Notes: generated by a model not told the origin, from the letters alone. A stretch of DNA of 64,000 nucleotides from Albimonas donghaensis (GCF_900106695.1 NZ_FNMZ01000001.1:620001-684000); one strand, 5' to 3'; shown: positions 27,896-36,325, counted from the stretch's first letter. Program-made: numbers and translations.

Positions 27896-28666
27896 ATGTA
27901 CAAGCTCGACGGGAAGACCGCGCTGGTGACCGGCGCCGCCCACGGGATCGGCCGCGCCATCGCCTTCCGGCTGGCGGAGGAGGGCTGCGCGGTGGGCATC
28001 CTCGACTTCGACCCGAAGGCGGGGGAGGCCGCGGCCGAAGCGATCCGCGCGACCGGGGCGAAAGCCGCCGCCGCCGCCGCCGACGTGGCGGTGAAGGCGC
28101 AGGTGGTCGCGGGCGTGGCCGAGCTGGAGGCCGCGTTGGGCCCCATCGACGTGCTGGTGAACAATGCCGGCCTGTGCAAGGTCGGCCCCCTGCTGGAGAC
28201 CCCGGACGAGGACTGGGACCGGACCTTCGCGATCAATGTCGGCGGGGTCTTCCACGTCACCCGCGCCGTGGTCCCGGCGATGGTCGGCCGCGGCGGCGGC
28301 GCGGTGGTCAACGTGGCGTCCTGGATGGGCAAGTCGGGGGTGGCCGCCTACGGGGCCTATTGCGCCTCCAAGTTCGCGGTGGTGTCGATGACCCAGACGC
28401 TGAGCCACGAGATCGCGCCCTCGGGCGTGCGGGTCAACGCGGTGGCGCCGGGGCTGATCGTGGACACCAAGATGCGCGACGAAACCGAGGCGCTGCGCAA
28501 GGCGCAGGGCCTGCCCTCGGCCCAGGACCGGGCGCAGGACATCCCCGCCCGGCGCCCCGGCTACCCCGCCGACATCGCCAACGCGGTGGCCTTCCTCGCC
28601 TCGGACCAGGCGGGCTACATCACCGGCGAGTGCATCAACATCACCGGCGGCATGTTCAACGATTGA
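27896..28666 (+). CDS. Short-chain dehydrogenase/reductase, second copy
   Basis: A 256-residue classical SDR. TGAAHGIG (residues 12-19) binds the cofactor; the catalytic residues are S142, Y155 and K159 (YCASK). An Asp after strand two (ILDFDP) again favours NAD. The region ETEALRKAQGLPSAQDRAQD before the C-terminus gives a substrate loop different from the first SDR, so the two enzymes likely act on different steps. Last structural gene before the TetR regulator, 91 bases downstream. Confidence 0.9.
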   Translation: MYKLDGKTALVTGAAHGIGRAIAFRLAEEGCAVGILDFDPKAGEAAAEAIRATGAKAAAAAADVAVKAQVVAGVAELEAALGPIDVLVNNAGLCKVGPLLETPDEDWDRTFAINVGGVFHVTRAVVPAMVGRGGGAVVNVASWMGKSGVAAYGAYCASKFAVVSMTQTLSHEIAPSGVRVNAVAPGLIVDTKMRDETEALRKAQGLPSAQDRAQDIPARRPGYPADIANAVAFLASDQAGYITGECINITGGMFND

Positions 28667-28757
28667 GCCCGGCGCGCCGAAACTTGACTCGGCCCCGCCC
28701 GAGACGGCAATCCGGCCACGACCCGGGTCAACACGGGCGGCGAACGGGAGGAAGCCC

Positions 28758-29483
28758 TTGCAGCGGTCAGCGGACCCTACGGAGACGACGCACGGCGCCC
28801 GGGCCGCGCCGCGGACGTCGTCCGCCCCCATCCCCCAGGCCGAGGACCGCGGCGCGCTCATGCGTCAGCGGATCGAGGACCTGTCGGTCGAACTGCTGGT
28901 CAACCACGGCGCCCAGGGCTTCCGGTTCCGCGAACTCGCCGACCGGCTGGGCATCACGCGCGCCACGATCCACTATTACTACGGCAACAAGCAGACGCTG
29001 GTGGATGCGGTGGCGGTGCAATACATCTCCTCCCTCCTGGCGCAGTGGGAGAAGAACTGGGCCGGAGACGCCCGCTTCGTCGACAAGATCGTGGGGATGA
29101 TGGAGGCGAACCGGCGCCGTTACCTCGCCTTCAATCCCACGCCGGCGACCAACCATCCCTGGAGCTTCATCGGCCGCATGCGGGTCGACCGCGACGTGAT
29201 CGGGGCCGAGGCGCAGGCGGCGCTGGACGGGTTCGGCCCGACGCTGGAGCGGTTCATCATGGCCGCGCTGGACCAGGCCGTGGCGCGGGGCGAGTTCGAC
29301 CCGGACATACCACGCTCCGACATCGCGTTGCAGCTGGTGGCGATCGCCGACAGCGCCGGGTCGATCACCCAGGACGGCGGCGGGTTCGAGCGGCTGGACC
29401 GGCTCTACCGCTCCTTCGCCCATATCGTCGAGCACGCCTATGGGGCGGAGCCGGGCAAGGGCCGCCGCGGCGCCAAGGGCTGA
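28758..29483 (+). CDS. TetR family transcriptional regulator (TTG start)
   Basis: Up to 241 residues. The N-terminal DNA-binding domain is clear: FRFRELADRLGITRATIHYY followed by YGNKQTLVDAV. The C-terminal ligand-binding part (from about residue 90) is all-helical and divergent, as usual. The TTG at 28758 is taken as start because GGGAGGAAG stands just before it; an ATG at 28860, also with GAGGA, would remove 34 disordered residues and is a real alternative. A palindrome GACCCGGGTC (28720-28729) and a CTCGG/CCGAG dyad lie upstream. It is the likely repressor of the TRAP-catabolic operon through the operator at 22097. Confidence 0.87.
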   Translation: MQRSADPTETTHGARAAPRTSSAPIPQAEDRGALMRQRIEDLSVELLVNHGAQGFRFRELADRLGITRATIHYYYGNKQTLVDAVAVQYISSLLAQWEKNWAGDARFVDKIVGMMEANRRRYLAFNPTPATNHPWSFIGRMRVDRDVIGAEAQAALDGFGPTLERFIMAALDQAVARGEFDPDIPRSDIALQLVAIADSAGSITQDGGGFERLDRLYRSFAHIVEHAYGAEPGKGRRGAKG

Positions 29484-29576
29484 GCGGGGCGGACAGGCCG
29501 TAGGGCGGGCGCCAACCCGCCGTCCCCCCCGTCCGCCGTCCCCCCGCCATCTCTCGCGCCGCCCGCCGCGCGGGGC

Positions 29577-29786
29577 TCAGTCGTCGTCGAGCATGGCCAT
29601 GGCGGCCTGCCGTTCCCCGGGCTTGAGCTTGAGGAACATGCCGCGCGCCTTCTTCACCTGCGCGGCCGAGCCGCCGTCCGCCGCGGCGGCCAGCGCCTTG
29701 GTGGTGGGGTGCTCGGCCCCCAGGATGAAGGTCAGCGCCCTGGCGATGCGCCCCATGGCGTCGCGGTCGATGGCGGTGTCGTCCAT
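29577..29786 (-). CDS. Small hypothetical protein (69 aa)
   Basis: No family recognised. The product is helical, acidic and soluble: MDDTAIDRDAMGRIARALTF at the start, GAEHPTTKALAAAADGGSAAQ in the middle and KLKPGERQAAMAMLDDD at the end. A strong AAGGAGA stands seven bases before the ATG, which supports it being real. It follows the creatininase-family gene on the same strand by 40 bases, so the two probably share a transcript. Confidence 0.6.
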   Translation of the reverse strand: MDDTAIDRDAMGRIARALTFILGAEHPTTKALAAAADGGSAAQVKKARGMFLKLKPGERQAAMAMLDDD

Positions 29787-29826
29787 TGGTTTCTCCTTTG
29801 CGCCTGCGCGCCGGAACGGGGGCGCC

Positions 29827-30636
29827 TCAGCGCCGGAACGGGACCCCGCCGGCGCCTTCGCCGCGAAGGTCGCGGGGCGGGGCCCAGGTGTCGGGGTCGA
29901 GGATGAGGGCGGCGATGGCCTGCGCCGCGACGTCGAGCATCGCCCGGCCCTTGTCGGCGGAGGCGCGGGCCGGGTTGCCGGCCACCCCGTTCGCGGTGGC
30001 GTGCGCGAAGGGCCGCCAGCGATAGGAGCCCGCCCCGGCCGAGAGGAATTTCGGCCCCGGCTCGGAGGCCAGCGCGGCGAGGTCGGAGGCGTCGACCAGG
30101 TCGGGCTCCACCGCCATCATCATCGAGGTCTCGCCCTCGCAGGCATGCTGGATGCCGGGCTGATCGTCGAGCAGGGCGGCGAGCCCGGCCGCGGCCTCGG
30201 CGGGATAGGTCGTGGCGACGAAGGCCGCGTCGGGGAAGCGGGGGGCGAGCTCATCCACCGCGGCCTGCATCTCCAGCATGTTGCCGCCATGGGAATTGGA
30301 GATGAGGATCTTGCGGAAGCCATGGCGGAGAATGGCGGTCACGAGGTCGCTCAGCACCGCCCGGAAGGTGGCGGGGGAGACGGTGAGCGTGCCGCCGAAG
30401 GGCATGTGATGCTCCGACAGGCCCGCCCAGACCACGGGGGCCACGACGATGGGGCGGGCGGCCTGCACGATGCGGGCGGCGCGATGGGCGACCTCGGCCC
30501 CGAGGCGGGTGTCGGTCATCACCGGCAGATGCGGCCCGTGCTGCTCGATCGAGGCGACGGGGAGCACGACGATCGCGTCCTGCGCGGCCAGCCGACGGAG
30601 ATCCTGCGCCTTGAGCCGCGCCCATTCCACGTCCAT
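29827..30636 (-). CDS. Creatininase-family amidohydrolase
   Basis: A 269-residue member of the creatininase superfamily, which includes creatinine amidohydrolase, 2-amino-5-formylamino-pyrimidine formamide hydrolase and mycofactocin MftE. The metal-binding pattern is ASIEQHGPHLPVMTD (E31, H33, D42), ILISNSHGGNM (His) and CEGETSMMM (Glu). The start at 30636 has AAGGAG seven bases upstream; the longer frame to 30711 adds a low-complexity lead. It hydrolyses a cyclic amide or formamide, but the substrate is not predictable. It is the outermost gene of the catabolic island and may or may not belong to the same pathway. Confidence 0.85.
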   Translation of the reverse strand: MDVEWARLKAQDLRRLAAQDAIVVLPVASIEQHGPHLPVMTDTRLGAEVAHRAARIVQAARPIVVAPVVWAGLSEHHMPFGGTLTVSPATFRAVLSDLVTAILRHGFRKILISNSHGGNMLEMQAAVDELAPRFPDAAFVATTYPAEAAAGLAALLDDQPGIQHACEGETSMMMAVEPDLVDASDLAALASEPGPKFLSAGAGSYRWRPFAHATANGVAGNPARASADKGRAMLDVAAQAIAALILDPDTWAPPRDLRGEGAGGVPFRR

Positions 30637-30777
30637 GCCGGATCTCCTTGTCGGGGGTGAGGGCGCGACGATGGGGCAGGCGGGAGAGGGGCGCAAGGGG
30701 GGGCGGCGCACCGAAAACGCCGCCCCGCGCGGGGGCGGGGCGGCGTCGGGTCTAGACGGAGCGCGGCGCGGCGGGGG

Positions 30778-32280
30778 TTACGCCGGTTCGGTCGCGTCCT
30801 CGCGCACGATGGCGTTGAACTGGCGCTGCTGCTCGGCCGCCCAGGCCTTGATGTCGTATTTGGCCACCTTGCGGCGAAGCTGGAGCATGCGGGCGCGGCG
30901 CTCCTCCTCCGGCATGTCGAGGGCCTGGTCGATCGAGGCGTCCATCGACTTGTTGGAGAACGGGTTGGCGATCACCGCATCCGAAAGCTCCACCGCCACG
31001 CCGGCGAATTCGGACAGGCACAGCACCCCGTCGCCGTCGACGCGGGCGGCGCAGAACTCCTCCGCCACCAGGTTGAGGCCGTCGGCCAGCGGCGTGATCC
31101 AGGCCACGTCGGCGGCCTGATAATAGGCGATCAGGTCCACGAAGGGGATCGCCACGCCGATCAGGCTGACCGGCTGCCATTCGAACGAGCCGAAGCGGCC
31201 GTTGATGCGGCCCACGATCTGCTCGATCTCGTTCTGCACGGTCTCGTAGGCCAGCATCGCCCGGTTGGCGGCGACCGAGACATGCATCAGGCGGACCTTG
31301 CCATGCAGCTCGGGCCGGCGTTCGAGCAGGCGCTCATAGGCCTGGAGCTGCTCGACATTGCCCTTGGTGTAGTCGGTGCGGCTGACCGAGACGATGAGCT
31401 GGTTGTCGCCCATCTCCTCGCGGATGCGGGCCTTGGCCTCGGCGGTCTCCGGGGCGCGGCCGAGGGTCTGGATATACTCCACGTCCACGCCCACGGGATA
31501 GGTGCCGACATCGATGCGCCGGCCCTCGAAATGCAGGGCCTGGGGGGTGATGCGTTCCACCAGCGCCATGCCGTCGGCGGGGAGGAAGTCGGGGTTGGTC
31601 TTGGCCTCCTCCACCCGGTCGATGTCGAAGAGCGAGCGGGCGACATGCACGAAATTGGCGGCGTAGCGCGGGATGTGGAAGCCCACCACGTCGGCGCAGA
31701 GCAGCGACTGCACGATCTCCGAGCGCCAGGGCAGCACGTTGAACATGTCCGCCGAGGGGAAGGGCGTGTGGTGGAAGAAGGCGATCTTCACGTCGGGGCG
31801 CAGGCGGCGCAGATAGGCCGGCACCAGCCACAGGTTGTAGTCGTGGACCCAGACCACGGCGCCGGGCGCGGCCTCCTGCGCGGCGGCCTCGGCGAAGGCC
31901 CAGTTCACCTCGCGGAAGGTGGGCCAGTCCACGGGGTCGTAATTATACTTGTCCTTGAAGGAATGCAGGATCGGCCAGAAGGCCTCCTTCGAGGTGACGT
32001 GGTAGAAGGAGCTCACCTGTTCGGCGGTCAGCGGCAGGCGCGACACGGTGTATTTGCCGAAGCTGTCCTCGATCTCGACGATGGTCTCGAAGCCCGGATC
32101 GGCGGGGTCCTCGGCCAGCTTCCAGGCCACCCAGGCGCCCTTGCCGACGCGGCCGAAAAAGCTCTTCAGCGTGGGGACGATGCCGTTGGGGCTCTTGTTC
32201 TCCCGGCGTTCGATCTTTCCGTCGACCTCGACCTCCTCATAGGGCTGGCGGTGGTAGACGATCACGAGATCGGAGGACAT
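30778..32280 (-). CDS. ggpS: Glucosylglycerol-phosphate synthase
   Basis: A 500-residue GT20 glycosyltransferase that should join ADP-glucose and sn-glycerol 3-phosphate to glucosylglycerol phosphate, precursor of the osmolyte glucosylglycerol. The N-terminus VIVYHRQPYEEVEVDGK, then ENKSPNGIVPTLKSFFG, and the block SSFYHVTSKEAFWPILHSF are the pattern I know from cyanobacterial GgpS and differ from the SNR...GGL opening of trehalose-phosphate synthase OtsA. Shared GT20 parts are intact (WVHDYNLWLVPAYLR, FFHHTPFPSADMF, SRTDYTKGN, ITPLADGLNLVAEEF). It follows the HAD phosphatase gene by 149 bases and gpsA beyond it. OtsA with altered specificity is the main alternative. Confidence 0.85.
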   Translation of the reverse strand: MSSDLVIVYHRQPYEEVEVDGKIERRENKSPNGIVPTLKSFFGRVGKGAWVAWKLAEDPADPGFETIVEIEDSFGKYTVSRLPLTAEQVSSFYHVTSKEAFWPILHSFKDKYNYDPVDWPTFREVNWAFAEAAAQEAAPGAVVWVHDYNLWLVPAYLRRLRPDVKIAFFHHTPFPSADMFNVLPWRSEIVQSLLCADVVGFHIPRYAANFVHVARSLFDIDRVEEAKTNPDFLPADGMALVERITPQALHFEGRRIDVGTYPVGVDVEYIQTLGRAPETAEAKARIREEMGDNQLIVSVSRTDYTKGNVEQLQAYERLLERRPELHGKVRLMHVSVAANRAMLAYETVQNEIEQIVGRINGRFGSFEWQPVSLIGVAIPFVDLIAYYQAADVAWITPLADGLNLVAEEFCAARVDGDGVLCLSEFAGVAVELSDAVIANPFSNKSMDASIDQALDMPEEERRARMLQLRRKVAKYDIKAWAAEQQRQFNAIVREDATEPA

Positions 32281-32346
32281 CGGGGCTCTCCCTGCAGTTT
32301 CGTTCAGCGCGGCCGCCGCGCCCGGGGCAGGGGGCTGGGCGGTCGA

Positions 32347-32370
32347 CGCCGCCCCCTGTGCGGGGCGGCG
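32347..32370. repeat. 9-bp hairpin between the HAD gene and ggpS
   Basis: CGCCGCCCC (32347-32355) and GGGGCGGCG (32362-32370) pair around a six-base loop. It lies in the 149-base gap before ggpS and may slow transcription or separate transcripts. Confidence 0.35.
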
Positions 32371-32429
32371 CGGAGCGGCCGGCCGGGGCGTTCCCCGGGA
32401 TGGGCGGCCGCGATGTGGGGCGCGGCGGG

Positions 32430-33305
32430 TCAGCCGGCCGGGTCGGGCGCGGGAGGCGTGGGGTGCAGCCCCAGGCTCGCCACCGCTTCGAGAATGCCGC
32501 CGGCGCCGATGGCCTGCGCCTTGTGAAGACTGGCGCGATCGTCGAGTTTTTCCAGCAGCCCGCTTTCGGCGCCGCCGACCGCCACGCCGGGCAGATCCAG
32601 CGCCAGCATGGAGAAGTCGTTGAGCGTGTCGCCCGCGGCCAGCGTCTTGTGTTCGGGCACGCCCAGATGGGCGAGCAGGCGCAGCAGCGACGGGCCCTTG
32701 GAGACGCCGCGGGGCAGCACGTCGAAAAAGCGGTTATCGGAGACGAGACTGTCGAGCCCCATCTCCGCCACGATGTCATGGGCGGAGGCGTCGAAGGCCC
32801 CCGGATCGTAGTCGTAGCTGACCCGGTGGCGGAAGGCGGTGGGCTGGAGCGTCAGGCCCGGATGACCGTCGAGCGCGGCGCGCACCTTCGGCCCGGCATC
32901 GCCCCAGGCCTCGGAAATCCAGTCCTCCAGCGGGCCCATGGGGCGGACGCGGCCGGCGCCGCTTTCGTCGAACTCGACCCGCGCGATGGTCGTGCCCACG
33001 TCGCCGATCACGTATTCGGGCCAGGGCACGAAGGTCTCGGCGCAGAGCTTTTCCAGGAACTGCGGGTCCCGGCCGGTCACGAAGATCAGCCCGACCTCGC
33101 CGCGGTTCGCCTCGATCCACTCATAGAGCCTGCGCCGGTCCGCCTCCGACCCCCCGAGAAACGTCCCGTCGAGATCGGTGGCCAGCACGAAGCGGCGCGA
33201 GGCGAAGTCGACATATTCCTCGGCGCGCGAGCCTGCGGGCGGGTGCCGGCGGGCCTCGGCGAGGGCGTCGGGGATCTTGCCGGTTTCGGTCATCGGCGAG
33301 GTCAA
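32430..33305 (-). CDS. HAD-family phosphatase, probable glucosylglycerol-phosphate phosphatase
   Basis: A 291-residue HAD hydrolase of the sucrose-phosphatase/Cof type. Motif I is LATDLDGTFLGG (D44 nucleophile, D46), motif II is FVTGRD, and motifs III/IV are KGPSLLRLLAHLG and AAGDTLNDFSML. It lies directly upstream of ggpS in one operon with gpsA, the place and order expected for the phosphatase step. In some heterotrophic bacteria a phosphatase domain like this is fused to the N-terminus of GgpS; here the two are separate genes. The TTG at 33305 is taken as start because AAGGAG precedes it and it overlaps the gpsA stop (TTGA); an ATG at 33293 has no ribosome site. Confidence 0.75.
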   Translation of the reverse strand: MTSPMTETGKIPDALAEARRHPPAGSRAEEYVDFASRRFVLATDLDGTFLGGSEADRRRLYEWIEANRGEVGLIFVTGRDPQFLEKLCAETFVPWPEYVIGDVGTTIARVEFDESGAGRVRPMGPLEDWISEAWGDAGPKVRAALDGHPGLTLQPTAFRHRVSYDYDPGAFDASAHDIVAEMGLDSLVSDNRFFDVLPRGVSKGPSLLRLLAHLGVPEHKTLAAGDTLNDFSMLALDLPGVAVGGAESGLLEKLDDRASLHKAQAIGAGGILEAVASLGLHPTPPAPDPAG

Positions 33306-34450
33306 GAGAGCATCTCCTTGAAATGAAAGGCGGTGCGGCGCTCGGCCGGGTGGCCCAGCTCCAGCTCGACAAGGGCGCGCGGCTCGCCTTCCAGCGGGCG
33401 GCCCCAGAGCATGGCGAAGGCGTCGGAGACGTCGTGGCCGTCATGCAGGATGCCGCGCACGGCCTCGCAGATCGGCAGGTGGACGTCATGCTTGCGGGCG
33501 AGGTCGGTGACGGACAGCGCGTTGCGCTCCCCCTCCACCACCACGGGCTTGCCGTCGAAGACCTTGTCGCGGGCGATCCCGGCGCCGAGCTGCAGGCCGA
33601 AGGACATGTTGCGCGACTTCTCCGACGAGCAGGTGAGCGTCAGGTCGCCGATGCCGGCGAGGCCGGTGACGGTCTCCCGCCGGCCGCCCAAGGGCTCCGC
33701 CAGGCGCTTCATCTCGTCGAGGCCGCGAGTGATGAGGGCGGCGCGGGTGTTGGCGCCGAAGCCCGCGCCGGTGGCGATGCCGCAGGCGATGGCGATGACG
33801 TTCTTGAGCGCGCCGCCGACCTCCACCCCCGGCAGGTCGTCGGAGACGTAGGGGCGGAAGGACTCGGTGCCCATGGCCACCGCGAGCCGGGCGGCGACGG
33901 TGCGTTCGGGCGCGATCTCGAACTTGTCCACGCCGTCGTCGGAGGCGATCGTGCAGGCGGTGGGGTGGCCCAGCGCGGCCTCGGCGGCGAAGTTGGGGCC
34001 CGACAGCGCGCCCATCGGGTTGCCCTTCAGCTCCTCCGAGGCGACGTCGGACATCAGCAGACCGGACCCCGGCTCGATCCCCTTGGCGCAGAGGATGACG
34101 GGGGTGGTCCTGGGCAGGATCTCGGCCATGGCGCGGGCGGTCTCGCGGATGGCGGAGGAGGGGACGACGAGCAGCACGGCGTCCGCGTTCTCCAGCGCCG
34201 CGGCGAGGTCGGAGGTGACGCGGATCGAATCCGGCAGCGGCACGTCGGGCAGGTATTTCAGGTTGCGGCCGTCGGCGCGCAGGGCGGCGGCGTGATCCTC
34301 GCGCCGGGACCAGAGCGTGACGCCGCGCCGGGCGTGGGCGGCGACGCAGGCGAGGGCCGTGCCCCAGGCGCCGGCGCCGATGACGGCGATGCGGCGGATC
34401 GGGGGGGGCGGAGCGGCGGGGTCGTCGGCGCCGAGGTCGAATGCGCTCAT
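33302..34450 (-). CDS. gpsA: NAD(P)H-dependent glycerol-3-phosphate dehydrogenase
   Basis: A 382-residue GpsA, which reduces dihydroxyacetone phosphate to sn-glycerol 3-phosphate. The cofactor motif is IAVIGAGAWGTALA (GAGAWG from residue 25); other marks are LSGPNFAAE, the catalytic lysine in GGALKNVIAIACGI, and GLAGIGDLTLTCSSEKSRN. A short extra N-terminal lead (about 20 residues) precedes the Rossmann strand; AAGGTGA stands before the ATG at 34450. First gene of the operon gpsA-HAD phosphatase-ggpS, so it most likely supplies glycerol 3-phosphate for glucosylglycerol, besides or instead of phospholipid synthesis. Confidence 0.93.
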   Translation of the reverse strand: MSAFDLGADDPAAPPPPIRRIAVIGAGAWGTALACVAAHARRGVTLWSRREDHAAALRADGRNLKYLPDVPLPDSIRVTSDLAAALENADAVLLVVPSSAIRETARAMAEILPRTTPVILCAKGIEPGSGLLMSDVASEELKGNPMGALSGPNFAAEAALGHPTACTIASDDGVDKFEIAPERTVAARLAVAMGTESFRPYVSDDLPGVEVGGALKNVIAIACGIATGAGFGANTRAALITRGLDEMKRLAEPLGGRRETVTGLAGIGDLTLTCSSEKSRNMSFGLQLGAGIARDKVFDGKPVVVEGERNALSVTDLARKHDVHLPICEAVRGILHDGHDVSDAFAMLWGRPLEGEPRALVELELGHPAERRTAFHFKEMLS

Positions 34451-35216
34451 GCGATCACCTTTTGAATCGGGCGCGGCGCGGGGCGTGCGTGGGGGACGCC
34501 CGGGGCTGCGCGGGATGACGAGGCGCGCGGAGGGCGCGCGCCGGAGAAGACGGGGCCGGCCCGGCGGAGCGGCGGGGCCGCGCGCCGCGGGGAGGGTCCG
34601 GCGCAGGGCGCGGAGATCCAGGGCGCGGCGGTTCTCGCTGCAGCGGGCGCGTCCGGCGTCGCCGGGGCCCGGCCCCTTCGGGCCGCCGCATCGCCCGCGG
34701 GCGCATGGGGCCTTCGCGGGGCGGTCCGCGTCCCAAGCGCCTTCGCTATCACGGCCGCCGGAGCGGTCGGGCGAAGGATCCGAGCTGGGTTCATGCGGCG
34801 TTGCGGCATCGTGGTGTAAAGGGTAGCGCGGGGTCACGTCCCCGACAAGGGCGCGCTGAAAATTCCGGCGGTCACGGCGCCGGCTTGCGCCGCATTGCAG
34901 AACAGTCCCGCAGGGTCAGGCGCAACAAATGCAGGCTCCGTCCATGAGGCCCCAAGTTTTTTGGAAGAGTTTACTTCATGATCCGCGGCGACGCGTCATT
35001 CGGCGGAGCCTTTGCCGCGGATTACTTGAGAAACCCGGCGCGCCCGCCCAATCCGCCCGCGTTCCCCGGCGCGAAGATCCCCCGCGCCTCCCGAAATCCG
35101 GCGGAAATGACGCAGCGTCCGCAGTCGCTTTCGCCGCAGCGCGGCGTTGCGGCGCTGCGTTGCACAAAAAATTCTCTTGAAATTCCAGCGGGGCCGCTAT
35201 CGTCTAAGGACAGATG
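34451..35216. other. Divergent gap between gpsA and the galU leader ORF
   Basis: 766 bases without a credible gene; several Arg/Pro-rich frames are noise. Two AT-richer patches stand out, 34925-34985 and 35155-35215. The second holds a possible promoter: TTGAAA (35177-35182), 15 bases, TATCGT (35198-35203), then AAGGA before the leader ORF. A stretch at 34815-34850 resembles a tRNA D-arm but has no T-arm. Since both osmolyte and glycogen operons start here, osmotic control sites could be sought in this gap; I see no dyad I would call one. Confidence 0.45.
35177..35203 (+). promoter_or_regulatory. Possible promoter of galU and its leader ORF
   Basis: TTGAAA and TATCGT are spaced by 15 bases in an AT-richer patch just before the leader ORF. 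The short spacing makes this a moderate candidate only. Confidence 0.35.
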
Positions 35217-35363
35217 ATGATCACGAACGACAAACAGTTCGAGACCCTTGGGGTTTCCGCGGCGCCCATCGAACGGACGGGACCGACCGCCCGCCTCCGC
35301 TCCGCCGGTTCCGAACCCTTCGCGCATGACCCCTTCGCGCATGACATTGGGAGCACCACATGA
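35217..35363 (+). CDS. Possible 48-residue leader ORF coupled to galU
   Basis: An ATG at 35217 with AAGGA six bases before it opens a 48-codon frame that begins MITNDKQFETLGVSAAPIER and ends FAHDPFAHDIGSTT. Its TGA overlaps the galU ATG (ATGA at 35360-35363), the same coupling seen between real operon genes in this window. The repeat FAHDP/FAHDI comes from a 15-bp in-frame duplication. No family recognised. It could be a genuine small protein, a translational leader for galU, or chance. Confidence 0.4.
   Translation: MITNDKQFETLGVSAAPIERTGPTARLRSAGSEPFAHDPFAHDIGSTT
35316..35345 (+). repeat. Perfect 15-bp tandem duplication before galU
   Basis: CCCTTCGCGCATGAC at 35316-35330 is repeated exactly at 35331-35345, fifteen bases before the galU start. 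The unit length keeps the leader ORF in frame. Confidence 0.85.
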
Positions 35364-36259
35364 CCTCGCCCATCCGGACCGCCGTATTTCCCGTCGCTGG
35401 CCTCGGAACGCGGTTTCTGCCCGCGACCAAGGCGACGCCGAAAGAACTGCTGCCCGTCATCGACACCCCCCTGATCCAGTTCGCCATCGACGAGGCGCGC
35501 GCGGCGGGGATCGAGAAGATGGTCTTCGTCTCGCACCCCACCAAGGCCTCGATCGAGCGCTATGTGCGCCATGATCACGACCTGGCCGAGCAGCTGCGCG
35601 ACAAGGGCAAGGGCGAGGTCGCCGACATGCTGCAGGGCATGGCCGCCTGCCCGCATTCCGAAGAGATCCAGTTCGTCATGCAGGACCAGCCGCTCGGGCT
35701 CGGCCATGCGGTGCTGATGGCGCGCGAGCATGTGGGCGAGGAGGCCTTCGCGGTGATCCTGCCCGATGACCTGATCCTGGGCGAACCCGGCTGCCTGAAG
35801 GAGATGGTCGAGGCCCACGCCCAGTGCGGCGGCCACCTGGTCGCCTCCATGGAAGTGGCCCCCGAGGAGACCAAGTCCTACGGCGTGCTCGACGTGCTGG
35901 AGCGCAAGGACAAGTTCACCCGCGCCCGCGGCATGGTGGAGAAGCCGGCGCCCGAGGACGCGCCCTCGCGGCTCGCCGTCGTGGGGCGCTATGTGCTTGA
36001 TTCCTCGATCTTCGAGGATCTCGCGACCCAGACCCCAGGCGCGGGCGGCGAGATCCAGCTGACCGACGCCATCGCCGCGGGGATCGCGCGGGTCGGGCTG
36101 GCCGGTTTCGAGTTTTCCGGAAAAAGATTCGATTGCGGCTCGAAATCCGGGATGCTGGCGGCCAAGTTGCACATGGCGGCCGGCGATCCGGAATACGCCG
36201 ACGTCATGGCCCGCCACGGACTGCGCACCGAGCAGATCGACCGCATCGCCGCCGAGTGA
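35360..36259 (+). CDS. galU: UTP-glucose-1-phosphate uridylyltransferase
   Basis: A 299-residue GalU that makes UDP-glucose from UTP and glucose 1-phosphate. The nucleotide loop is VFPVAGLGTRFLPATKATPKE, and KELLPVIDTPLIQFAIDEA, FVMQDQPLGLGHAV, ILPDDLILG and the C-terminal FEFSGKRFDCGSKSGML are standard. UDP-glucose serves envelope sugars and exopolysaccharide; it shares glucose 1-phosphate with GlgC. A very strong terminator follows, so galU is probably its own transcript apart from glgB. Confidence 0.95.
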   Translation: MTSPIRTAVFPVAGLGTRFLPATKATPKELLPVIDTPLIQFAIDEARAAGIEKMVFVSHPTKASIERYVRHDHDLAEQLRDKGKGEVADMLQGMAACPHSEEIQFVMQDQPLGLGHAVLMAREHVGEEAFAVILPDDLILGEPGCLKEMVEAHAQCGGHLVASMEVAPEETKSYGVLDVLERKDKFTRARGMVEKPAPEDAPSRLAVVGRYVLDSSIFEDLATQTPGAGGEIQLTDAIAAGIARVGLAGFEFSGKRFDCGSKSGMLAAKLHMAAGDPEYADVMARHGLRTEQIDRIAAE

Positions 36260-36273
36260 CGGCCGCGCCCTTG

Positions 36274-36325
36274 AACGGCGCGCCGGCGGCGGGCAGGTCC
36301 CGCCGCCGGCGCGCCGTTTCGTTTT
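36274..36325 (+). terminator. Strong intrinsic terminator after galU
   Basis: A perfect 20-bp stem (36274-36293 with 36299-36318) around a CAGGT loop, followed by T-rich TCGTTTT. It begins 15 bases after the galU stop. Confidence 0.88.

Noticed and set aside
30778-32280. Calling the GT20 protein trehalose-6-phosphate synthase (otsA)
   Set aside because: The N-terminal pattern and the operon with gpsA and a HAD phosphatase fit glucosylglycerol-phosphate synthase better; kept as the main alternative.
34815-34850. tRNA-like stretch with a D-arm-like GGGTAGCGCGGGG
   Set aside because: No T-arm, no acceptor pairing and no anticodon stem of the right length.
34929-35180. 83-codon frame in the gpsA-galU gap
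   Set aside because: No ribosome site, Arg/Pro-rich, and it ends inside the likely promoter patch.
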